64,000 nt of DNA from an uncultured bacterium (GTDB taxonomy: Bacteria; Bacillota_I; Bacilli_A; RF39; UBA660). The notes under the pieces are model-generated. The model was not told where the DNA came from and ran no database searches. It saw only the letters and a program-made list of their open reading frames with translations. Both the position numbers and the translations under genes were made by a program. Shown here piece by piece: positions 31,827 through 39,881 of this stretch (the stretch's first letter is position 1; the number at the start of each line of letters is the position of its first letter). The stretch lies in contig CAMVPB010000002.1 in the NCBI GenBank assembly GCA_947169285.1, positions 62,001 through 126,000 of the forward strand. The letters are read 5' to 3'.

Positions 31827-32132
31827 TTATAGCTCTTTTAAAATATTTTCAATTTGTTCCTTTGAGTGAAAACCCACAAACTCATTTACTTTTACACCAT
31901 CTTTAAAAAATATCAAAGTTGGTATACTCATAATTCTATATTTTTCAGATAAATCTCCATGTTCATCTACATTCACTTTTATAACATTAACATTATCTAA
32001 ACTCTCAAGTACTGGCCCCATCATTTTACAAGGCCCACACCATTCTGCATAAAAGTCAACTAATGTTATTCCTTCTTTTACTAATTCATCAAAACTGTCA
32101 CCTTTTTCAAATAATTTCATATTATCCTCCAT
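31827..32132 (-). CDS. trxA: Thioredoxin
   Basis: LVDFYAEWCGPCKMMGPVLE, MSIPTLIFFKDG. Confidence 0.95.
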   Translation of the reverse strand: MEDNMKLFEKGDSFDELVKEGITLVDFYAEWCGPCKMMGPVLESLDNVNVIKVNVDEHGDLSEKYRIMSIPTLIFFKDGVKVNEFVGFHSKEQIENILKEL

Positions 32133-32820
32133 ATTTTTCTATTAATGAATCTAATCCATTAAATTTTAATTTATTTCTTTCTCTTAATATTTTTAATGAT
32201 TTAACATCTACTACTTTATATTTTAAGAATTTTTCTATTGATTTATACTCAAAATCTTTATCTAAATAATTATCTTTCATATTATATAAATCTTCAACTA
32301 CAATTACATAACCTTTTATTTTGTCAGCTAAAATAGGCGTATTATTAAGCATTACATTACTTAATTTTGAATCATTTATACCTGTTATTCTCATAAATGG
32401 TTGTGAGAAGAAAAATAATAATATAAATGTTATAACATACATTTCGATAACTCCAAGAACACCACCAATAATTTTAGAAACTATACCTAAAATTATTGTA
32501 GCCTTAAATATTTTTTCGATAATTCCACTTATCCCAACTATTATTTTTAATAAAAGCATTAATAATGACATTGTTATTAAAAATGATATTGACTCATAAA
32601 AAATTATATTTATTACTGAAACTGTTCCAAAATATTTAAAATCTATAAATGGAAATCTACTAAAGCAAAAATTTGCAACATAACCTTTTAATAAATAAGA
32701 AAGTATTAATACAAATATAAACCCAACAAGAGTTACAGTTTGTTTAATCATTCCCCTTCTAAATCCTATTAAAAAGCCTATTATAAATAATACTATAATA
32801 ACCGCATCAATTATATTCAT
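32122..32820 (-). CDS. CvpA family membrane protein
   Basis: NIIDAVIIVLFIIGFLIGFRRGMIKQTVTLVGF. Confidence 0.85.
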   Translation of the reverse strand: MNIIDAVIIVLFIIGFLIGFRRGMIKQTVTLVGFIFVLILSYLLKGYVANFCFSRFPFIDFKYFGTVSVINIIFYESISFLITMSLLMLLLKIIVGISGIIEKIFKATIILGIVSKIIGGVLGVIEMYVITFILLFFFSQPFMRITGINDSKLSNVMLNNTPILADKIKGYVIVVEDLYNMKDNYLDKDFEYKSIEKFLKYKVVDVKSLKILRERNKLKFNGLDSLIEKYGG

Positions 32821-32873
32821 AAATACCTCTATTAATAATTATATACTAATTTTAATGAAATTAAAAGAAATAT

Positions 32874-33842
32874 ATGATAAAATTAATAAGAGGTGACATT
32901 ATGAATATTGTATTTAAAGTAAGTGACAATGTAAAAGAAAAAATGATTGAGTATTATCAAGATTTAAAGAAAGAAAAAACACCTCCTTATGCAATCTTTC
33001 AAGCACAAGAAGCTGACACTATTATTACACTTTATGAATCTGGTAAAGTTATGTTTCAGGGAGTGTCTGCTGATATAGATGCTAATATGTGGAAAGATCA
33101 AGAAAGTTTCTTGAATAATAGAAATATTGATCTAGAAATTAAAGAAAAAGAAGATAAAGAAAATAAAAAAATAGATAAGAGTTACTATTACTATGACGCA
33201 ATTGGTTCAGATGAAGTTGGTACAGGTGATTACTTTGGCCCAATAGTTGTTACTTCTACTCTTGTTACTAAAGAAACAAGAAAACTTTTAGAAGATTTAA
33301 AAATAAATGATTCTAAAAAAATGACAGATGATAAAATTAAAAGATGTGCTCCTATTTTAATGAAAAATATTCCTTATGAAACAAGAATACTTTACAATAA
33401 TGAGTTTAATGAATGGACAAATAAAAAACATTACAATATGAATAAAATAAAAGCTATATTACATAATGAAGTATTATATAAATTATCTAAAAAACAAGAA
33501 GGTAATTATCACAAAATAATAGTTGACCAATTTACTTCACCTAAAAGTTATTTTAGTTATTTAAAACAAGAAAATATTACTGATAAGGTTACTAAAATAA
33601 CATTTTTAATTAAAGGAGAACAAGCGCATTTATCAGTTGCAGCAGCTTCTGTTATAAGTAGATATATTTTCTTAGAAGAAATGAATAAATTATCTAAAAA
33701 ATATGGTATAGAATTATCAAAAGGTGCTTCAGATTTAGTAAATATTCAAGGTAAAGAATTAGTTAAAAAATATGGCGAAAACACATTATATAGTATTTCA
33801 AAAATAAACTTTAAAAACACTCAAAAAATCCTAAATAATTAG
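32874..33842 (+). CDS. rnhC: Ribonuclease HIII; likely start 32901
   Basis: YYYDAIGSDEVGTGDYFGPIVVTS, AHLSVAAASVISRYIFLEEM. Confidence 0.94.
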   Translation: MIKLIRGDIMNIVFKVSDNVKEKMIEYYQDLKKEKTPPYAIFQAQEADTIITLYESGKVMFQGVSADIDANMWKDQESFLNNRNIDLEIKEKEDKENKKIDKSYYYYDAIGSDEVGTGDYFGPIVVTSTLVTKETRKLLEDLKINDSKKMTDDKIKRCAPILMKNIPYETRILYNNEFNEWTNKKHYNMNKIKAILHNEVLYKLSKKQEGNYHKIIVDQFTSPKSYFSYLKQENITDKVTKITFLIKGEQAHLSVAAASVISRYIFLEEMNKLSKKYGIELSKGASDLVNIQGKELVKKYGENTLYSISKINFKNTQKILNN

Positions 33843-33848
33843 GATTTT

Positions 33849-34148
33849 TTATTTGAATAAATCCGAATGACTACCAATCCTTAATGCAATTAAAACTAAC
33901 TTGTCTTCAATTATATTATAAATAAAAAGCCAATCAGGTTCAATATGACATTCATTACATCCCGAATATTTACCAGATAGTATATGGTTTTTATATTTTA
34001 AATCTAATGTTTCACCAGAAGAAAGTTTTTCAATTATATCATATAGTTTTTTTATATTTTTACCTTGACTTTTTGCTTTTTTTAAATCTTTTTTAAACTT
34101 GGATGTATAATTTATTTTATACTTCATCATCATTTTCCAAACTATCAA
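33849..34148 (-). CDS. YafQ/RelE-type toxin of a type II toxin-antitoxin pair
   Basis: YTSKFKKDLKKAKSQGKNIKKLYDIIEKLSSGE...LSGKYSGCNECHIEPDWLFIYNIIEDKLVLIALRIGSHSDLF. Confidence 0.92.
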   Translation of the reverse strand: MIVWKMMMKYKINYTSKFKKDLKKAKSQGKNIKKLYDIIEKLSSGETLDLKYKNHILSGKYSGCNECHIEPDWLFIYNIIEDKLVLIALRIGSHSDLFK

Positions 34149-34407
34149 TAAAATCTTTCATAGAAGTATATCCTTCTTCTGACTCAGCTATCATAAATCC
34201 TTCTCTTATAGCTTCTTTTGTTTCATCATTATAATCATCATAAGTAAGTTCAAAAGGCAATTTCTTTTCTAAACACACCTTTTTTAAAAACATGTTTATA
34301 CCAACACTCATATTAATACCAAAACTATCTAGTATTTTTTTAGATTCATTATATACATTACTATTTACTCTAACACATACTATTTTATCCTTCATTTTTA
34401 TCACCAT
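34117..34407 (-). CDS. RelB/DinJ-type antitoxin
   Basis: VCVRVNSNVYNESKKILDSFGINMSVGINMFLKKVCLEKKLPFEL; overlaps the toxin start by 32 nt. Confidence 0.9.
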   Translation of the reverse strand: MVIKMKDKIVCVRVNSNVYNESKKILDSFGINMSVGINMFLKKVCLEKKLPFELTYDDYNDETKEAIREGFMIAESEEGYTSMKDFIDSLENDDEV

Positions 34408-34466
34408 TTAAATTGTAATACAAAGTAATACAAGTGTCAATAAAAATAGATATCTTTTTTTGATAT

Positions 34467-37001
34467 CTATTTTATTTCTTCTCTTTTTCCTTTTATTTCA
34501 TATAATAAATTTAAGGCTTCAATCGGTGTTACTTCATTTGGATTAATACCATCAATAAAATCATATAAAGGATTTTCTTTTTTTTCTATTAATTCAAGTT
34601 CAACTTGTTTAATTACTTTCTTTCTCTTTTGATGCCCTTCATAATTATGTAATAATTCATCTGCTCTTTCAATTACTTTATCAGGAAGATTCGCAAGCTT
34701 AGCGACATTTATACCATAACTTTTATCAACAGCACCATTTTTTACTTTATGTAAAAATCTAACGTTACCATTTTCTTCATATATCGATACATGAACATTT
34801 TTAATACCATCAAAAGTATCAGCCATTTTAGTAAGTTCATGATAATGAGTTGAAAATAATGTCTTACATTTAATATTGGTTTCAATATACTCAATTATTG
34901 AACCAGCAAGGCTCATTCCATCATATGTTGAAGTACCTCTTCCTAATTCATCAAATAATATCAAACTATTTTTGGTAGCATTTTTAAGTGCAGTAGCACT
35001 TTCTTTCATTTCTACCATAAAAGTGGATTCTCCACCCACTAAATCATCTGATGCTCCTATTCTTGTAAATATCTTATCAATTATAGGAAGATTTGCTTTT
35101 TTAACAGGCACAAATGAACCAATCTGATTAAGTATTATTATAATAGCTAACTCTCTCATATAAGTTGATTTACCACTCATATTAGGTCCGGTAATAAGTA
35201 GTATATTAGTCTTTTCATCCATTAAAACATCATTAGGTGTATATTCTTCTTTAATAACGCTTTCAACTACTGGATGTCTACCATCTTCTATATCAATAAT
35301 TCCATTTTCATTAATACTAGGCTTTACAAAATTATTTTCTTCAGCTACAGTCGCATAAGACTGCATAACATCATAAAAAGCAACTTTAGAGGATACAACT
35401 TGTAGTTCATGAATATATTTTTTTATTTCTTCTTTAATTTCATTAAATATTTCATATTCTAAATTATTAAGTCTTTCTTCAGCATTTAATATTAAATCTT
35501 CCTTTTCTTTTAAAAGCGGACTTACATACCTTTCAGAATTAGTAGTTGTTTGCTTTCTTTCATATTTAAAATCTTCCGGTATATTCTTAACTTGACCTTT
35601 ACTAATTTCAATATAATAACCAAATACTTTGTTATACCCAACTTTTAAAGTAGATATTCCAGTTCTCTCTCTTTCATCACTTTCAAATTTAGATATAAAG
35701 TCTTTACCATTTTTTCTAATATTTCTAAGTTCATCAACTTCACTATTATATCCATCTTTAATTAAATTACCTTCTTTTAATAAAATTGGTGCATTTTCAT
35801 TAATAGATTTATCTAATAATGTAACAAGTTCAGGAAAAGTACCAATTTCTTCTAAATTTAATTCTTTAAGAATTAAATTAATATCAGGAAGTACACTTAA
35901 ACTCTTTTTAAGCTGTAATAAATCTCTAGCATTAACGTTGTTACACACTATTTTACCAGTTAATCTTTCTAAGTCATATATCTCATACAAGTATGTTTTA
36001 AGTTCACTCTTATATAAAAATTCTTTAATCAATAATTCAACAATATTTTGTCTTTTAATAATTTCATCTTTATTAAGTAGTGGAGATATTATATAACTTT
36101 TTAAAAGTCTACTTCCCATTGCTGTTTTAGTTTTATCTAAAAACCAAAGTAAACTGTTTACTCTATCTTTTCCCCTAATTGTTTCAACTAATTCAAGATT
36201 TCTTACAGTTTCAATACCAAGTTCCATAAATAACTTAGTATCAACTATTTCCAAATTTTGAAAATGATTTAATTCTTTCTTTTGATTATTAATTAAATAA
36301 GATAAGACTATTTTAGTATTATCTATTAATTTAGAATCATTTATATTATTAAAAATATTATTATAATTAGTATCTATTATATTATCTAATATAGATATAA
36401 ATACATTATAATTAAATTTAAGTTCATATAATATATCCTTATCAAAAGAAGAATTAACAACAACTTCTTTAATATTTAAATTATTGATATAGCTAATTAA
36501 TTTATTCTTGTCATGTGATAAATAGCAAGCATAAACTTTACCACTTAAAAGATCTGCATATGAAAATATATAATTTAAATAATTATCTGTTATACTTGCA
36601 ATAAAGTTAAAATCATGTTCATTTAACGCTTCAGTATTAGTTAAAGTTCCTTTACTTACTACTTCAATAACCTCTCTTTTAACAATCCCTTTAGCAGTTT
36701 TAGGATCTTCTACTTGCTCACAAATCGCAACCTTATACCCTTTATCAACTAATTTTTGAATATAAATATTAGATGCATGATGAGGCACTCCACACATTGG
36801 TACTCTTTCTTCAAGCCCAGCATTCTTACCAGTTAAAGTAAGCTCTAATTCATGAGAGGCTATTTCAGCATCTTCAAAAAACAATTCATAAAAGTCACCT
36901 AATCTATAAAAAAGTAATGTATCTTCATATTCGCTTTTAGTTTTAAGATACTCCTTCATCATCGGACTAACAGAATCTATATTTACTTCATTTCTTTTCA
37001 T
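34467..37001 (-). CDS. mutS: DNA mismatch repair protein MutS
   Basis: SPMMKEYLKTKSEYEDTLLFYRLGDFYELFFEDA, LLITGPNMSGKSTYMRE, LFDELGRGTSTYDGMSLA. Confidence 0.97.
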   Translation of the reverse strand: MKRNEVNIDSVSPMMKEYLKTKSEYEDTLLFYRLGDFYELFFEDAEIASHELELTLTGKNAGLEERVPMCGVPHHASNIYIQKLVDKGYKVAICEQVEDPKTAKGIVKREVIEVVSKGTLTNTEALNEHDFNFIASITDNYLNYIFSYADLLSGKVYACYLSHDKNKLISYINNLNIKEVVVNSSFDKDILYELKFNYNVFISILDNIIDTNYNNIFNNINDSKLIDNTKIVLSYLINNQKKELNHFQNLEIVDTKLFMELGIETVRNLELVETIRGKDRVNSLLWFLDKTKTAMGSRLLKSYIISPLLNKDEIIKRQNIVELLIKEFLYKSELKTYLYEIYDLERLTGKIVCNNVNARDLLQLKKSLSVLPDINLILKELNLEEIGTFPELVTLLDKSINENAPILLKEGNLIKDGYNSEVDELRNIRKNGKDFISKFESDERERTGISTLKVGYNKVFGYYIEISKGQVKNIPEDFKYERKQTTTNSERYVSPLLKEKEDLILNAEERLNNLEYEIFNEIKEEIKKYIHELQVVSSKVAFYDVMQSYATVAEENNFVKPSINENGIIDIEDGRHPVVESVIKEEYTPNDVLMDEKTNILLITGPNMSGKSTYMRELAIIIILNQIGSFVPVKKANLPIIDKIFTRIGASDDLVGGESTFMVEMKESATALKNATKNSLILFDELGRGTSTYDGMSLAGSIIEYIETNIKCKTLFSTHYHELTKMADTFDGIKNVHVSIYEENGNVRFLHKVKNGAVDKSYGINVAKLANLPDKVIERADELLHNYEGHQKRKKVIKQVELELIEKKENPLYDFIDGINPNEVTPIEALNLLYEIKGKREEIK

Positions 37002-37077
37002 AATAACCCTCTAAAATTATTATACAATAAAAAAATATTCTTTAAAAGAAAAAGTGTTTTGACAAGAGCGTTCACCA

Positions 37078-37455
37078 ATGAGCCTAAAAAACATGAGAAG
37101 ATTTTTTCAATTGGCAAAAAGACAGACAGTGTCTGTCCAATCAAAATGCTCTTGGAGTCATTTTTGCGAATTGCTTAAGTTTGATGATACTGATAAGATT
37201 GGTTATTATATTAACATCGCTTCTAAACAAAATTTATCAGTCAGAAAACTTAGAGAAAAAATCAAATCAAATGAATATGAAAAATTAAGTGATGCTACTA
37301 AAAGCAAAATAATAAATAAAGAAAAAATTTCTATTAAAAATGATTTACTTAATCCAATTATAATTAATACTAATAATAAAAATATAGATACATTTAATGA
37401 AAAAAATATTAATTTTATAATAGCAATTATAGGAATCGAGGCAAAATATAAATGA
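37078..37455 (+). pseudogene. N-terminal fragment of a DUF1016/YhcG-like PDDEXK nuclease protein
   Basis: SLKNMRRFFQLA...CSWSHFCELLKFDDTDKIGYYINIASKQNLSVRKLREKIKSNEYEKLSDATK matches the DUF1016 N-terminal pattern, but the nuclease half is absent. Confidence 0.65.
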
Positions 37456-37467
37456 TGAATAGGAAAA

Positions 37468-37526
37468 TAGACTAATCATACACAATTTATTGACTTTTGT
37501 GAATAATTAGTCTAATATTGTTTTTT
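37468..37526 (+). terminator. Hairpin followed by T-run
   Basis: tagactaat...attagtcta (9-bp stem, 37468-37514) with inner cacaa/ttgtg, then ttgtttttt. Confidence 0.5.
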
Positions 37527-37585
37527 GAATCTTTGAAAACTATTACTGTGTAATATTCTAATATAATAGCATAAATCGGTACTTA

Positions 37586-37650
37586 GAAAACTTTGGGATT
37601 TTTAAGTTTTCAAAATCTTCAAAAGTTCATACATCTCTGTATGAACTTTT
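37586..37650. other. Two consecutive perfect inverted repeats
   Basis: gaaaactt...aagttttc (37586-37611) and aaaagttcataca-tctc-tgtatgaactttt (37621-37650, 13-bp stem). Confidence 0.6.
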
Positions 37651-37754
37651 TATATGATTATTAATAGAATTGATTAAATGTAATAGATATAAAATATTAA
37701 GGCTATTTGTAAGGCAAATTGAACTGAAACCAATATACCATTATTATATACAAT

Positions 37755-39014
37755 TTAAATAATTATATATTTAATATTATTAATATTAAGGTAATTAAAT
37801 ATTCTAATACTATTTTTAATACTTAACTTAATAGTATTATTTTTTATTATTAAAGTATCATTTCCATATATTATATATTTATTTTTTATTTTCATAAAAA
37901 TAATACTATCAAGATTAATTGATTTATAATATTTATATTTTTCTTCCAAATTCATTTTAAAGCACTTATTAAACTTTATAATTTTACCTAAATATCCATA
38001 ATAACTACCAAATGAAAGATAATATTTAAGTAAATCATATTTTTTTAAGTTAGCTAATTTTCTATTAATTTTTTTAATTGTTTTTTTATTATAATAAATT
38101 TTAAATTTATTATTTACTACTTTATATTTGTATCCCAAAAAAGAAATACCATTACTCAAATTAGTAATAGTACTTTTGGGATTTACTCTTAAATTTAGTT
38201 CACTTATTTTAACACTTAAGATTTTAAAAGCCTTCTTTAAGTCCTCTTTATTAGTATCAAGAATAATAAAATCATCCATATATCTAATATAATATTTAAA
38301 TCCTAGTACCTCTTTAATATAGTGATCAATATTATTAAGATAATAGATTGCTAAGAATTGAGAAGTCATTGCTCCTATACTAAGACCAACACCCTCATTA
38401 TAATAAGGAATATCAGTTTTAAATTTCTTATTTAAAACTGATATTCTTTCATTAATATATGGTTTATTTGTTTCATTAATTATTATTTTAATTAAATCAA
38501 TAACATATCCATCTTTTATATCGCACTCTAGCATTTTAATTAATATATTATGATTTATATTATAAAAATATTTACTTATATCCACTTTTAAACAAAATAT
38601 CTCTTTATTAGGCTCTTTAATCCTAATTTCATTAATATAGTTTTCTATCAATTTATATGCATAAGCACTACCTTTTCCTTTTCTAGTCGCAACATTGCTA
38701 TCTATTAATTTATTATCTAAATAAGGTATTAAATAATATTTAACAACAAAATGATTAACTATTTTATCAAAAACAGTTTGACTCATTACAAGTCTTGCTT
38801 TAGGTTCAAATATTAGAAATAATTTATATGGTAATGGTCTATAAGATTTATTTAATAAACTATTATAAATATTAAATATATTTGTACCTAAATTTAAATT
38901 AAATCTAAAAATAGCATTTCTATTTTTACAAGTCTTTTTTACTACACTCCACACATTATAAATATTATTAAAAGACAAATGCTTAAAATAAATGTTATCT
39001 ATTTTCTTTTTCAT
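37755..39014 (-). CDS. DGR-type reverse transcriptase (ORF opens at 39035; likely start 39014)
   Basis: ADISKYFYNINHNIL-like palm (VDISKYFYNINHNILI), DGR-type GLSIGAMTSQFLAIYYLNNIDHYIKE, catalytic YIRYMDDFIIL, NLSNGISFLGYKYK. Confidence 0.95.
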   Translation of the reverse strand: MKKKIDNIYFKHLSFNNIYNVWSVVKKTCKNRNAIFRFNLNLGTNIFNIYNSLLNKSYRPLPYKLFLIFEPKARLVMSQTVFDKIVNHFVVKYYLIPYLDNKLIDSNVATRKGKGSAYAYKLIENYINEIRIKEPNKEIFCLKVDISKYFYNINHNILIKMLECDIKDGYVIDLIKIIINETNKPYINERISVLNKKFKTDIPYYNEGVGLSIGAMTSQFLAIYYLNNIDHYIKEVLGFKYYIRYMDDFIILDTNKEDLKKAFKILSVKISELNLRVNPKSTITNLSNGISFLGYKYKVVNNKFKIYYNKKTIKKINRKLANLKKYDLLKYYLSFGSYYGYLGKIIKFNKCFKMNLEEKYKYYKSINLDSIIFMKIKNKYIIYGNDTLIIKNNTIKLSIKNSIRIFNYLNINNIKYIII

Positions 39015-39357
39015 TATATTTATTTTTCCAAGCATAAGTCATATTTTTAATATTAGTTAAAAAAAACATAGAATTTTCTAAGTATTTCCTTCTTTTAGGT
39101 AATAATTCATATAAATTATTAGTAATAACATCAATCATAGAAATAGTTACAATCATTTCATTAATGTATTTTAATCTAATATTTCCTTTATTATATTGTG
39201 CTTCTAATAAATATCTAATTAAATTATAACATTCATCCATTAAATGAATTCTTAAATCTCTATGGACTGCAGGTATTTCATTAGAAACATACTTTCTAAT
39301 ATATTTTTCATACTTTACTACTTCATTATAAAGATTAAAATCACTACTCTGATGCAT
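38995..39357 (-). CDS. avd: Avd-like four-helix-bundle accessory variability determinant (likely start 39357)
   Basis: MHQSSDFNLYNEVVKYEKYIRKYVSNEIPAVHRDLRIHLMDECYNLIRYLLEAQYN...; AAGGAG RBS upstream of 39357; between TR and RT. Confidence 0.85.
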   Translation of the reverse strand: MHQSSDFNLYNEVVKYEKYIRKYVSNEIPAVHRDLRIHLMDECYNLIRYLLEAQYNKGNIRLKYINEMIVTISMIDVITNNLYELLPKRRKYLENSMFFLTNIKNMTYAWKNKYNEKENR

Positions 39358-39478
39358 AGAACTCCTTAAAAAAAATAGTAATTTGCTACCACTCATTCAT
39401 AAACAAATGATAGCCTACACTATTTGTTTATTTTGAACTAAATAGTCCATAGAACTATACCTGTTTCACAATAGAAAA

Positions 39479-39518
39479 GCTAAACTTCACCATAACAAAA
39501 AAATATTATAAGTTTAGC
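39479..39518 (-). other. Inverted repeat in the spacer between TR and avd
   Basis: gctaaactt (39479-39487) / aagtttagc (39510-39518), 9-bp perfect stem just 3' of TR on minus strand. Confidence 0.65.
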
Positions 39519-39534
39519 AAATAAATTTGGAAAA

Positions 39535-39649
39535 TACGGGACGCGCACCGTTAGCATTATTGACATTGTTGTTACTGATACTGCCACTAGTGTTCACGTT
39601 ACGACCATTAGCATTGTTGTTGTTAAAATAGTTAGGAGAAACAAGCCAA
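39535..39649 (-). repeat. DGR template repeat (TR)
   Basis: 115-nt copy of the target gene's 3' segment. Minus strand reads TGG CTT GTT TCT CCT AAC TAT TTT AAC AAC AAC AAT GCT AAT GGT CGT AAC...; rich in AAC/AAT codons. Confidence 0.95.
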
Positions 39650-39725
39650 ACCAAGAATAAGCCTATCCACGTTTTATATGGTATAATCCTAAGTTAAACA
39701 TTTAGTCTAACCCAAATTTAGATTT

Positions 39726-39756
39726 ACACAAATTCATCAATCAGATGAATTTGTGT
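39726..39756. other. Perfect 13-bp hairpin between TR and target gene
   Basis: acacaaattcatc-aatca-gatgaatttgtgt. Confidence 0.7.
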
Positions 39757-39769
39757 ATTTGGTATTTTT

Positions 39770-39794
39770 ATATTAAAACCCTTCGGTTTAATAT
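39770..39794. other. Hairpin (10 bp with one bulge)
   Basis: atattaaaacc-cttc-ggtttaatat. Confidence 0.6.
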
Positions 39795-39821
39795 CATATT
39801 TTTTATTATCATTTTCTTCTC

Positions 39822-39845
39822 TCGCCTGAAAGGGTTTTCAGGCGA
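39822..39845. other. GC-rich perfect 10-bp hairpin with 4-nt loop downstream of target gene stop
   Basis: tcgcctgaaa-gggt-tttcaggcga; no T-run on the minus-strand side. Confidence 0.7.
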
Positions 39846-39881
39846 ATATACAAGAGTAAAGAGTGGCGCCTATAAACAACT

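Noticed and set aside
37755-39014. Reverse transcriptase as group II intron or retron
   Set aside because: No maturase/HNH domain or intron structure, no msr/msd; presence of TR/VR, Avd and IGxxxSQ motif identifies a DGR.
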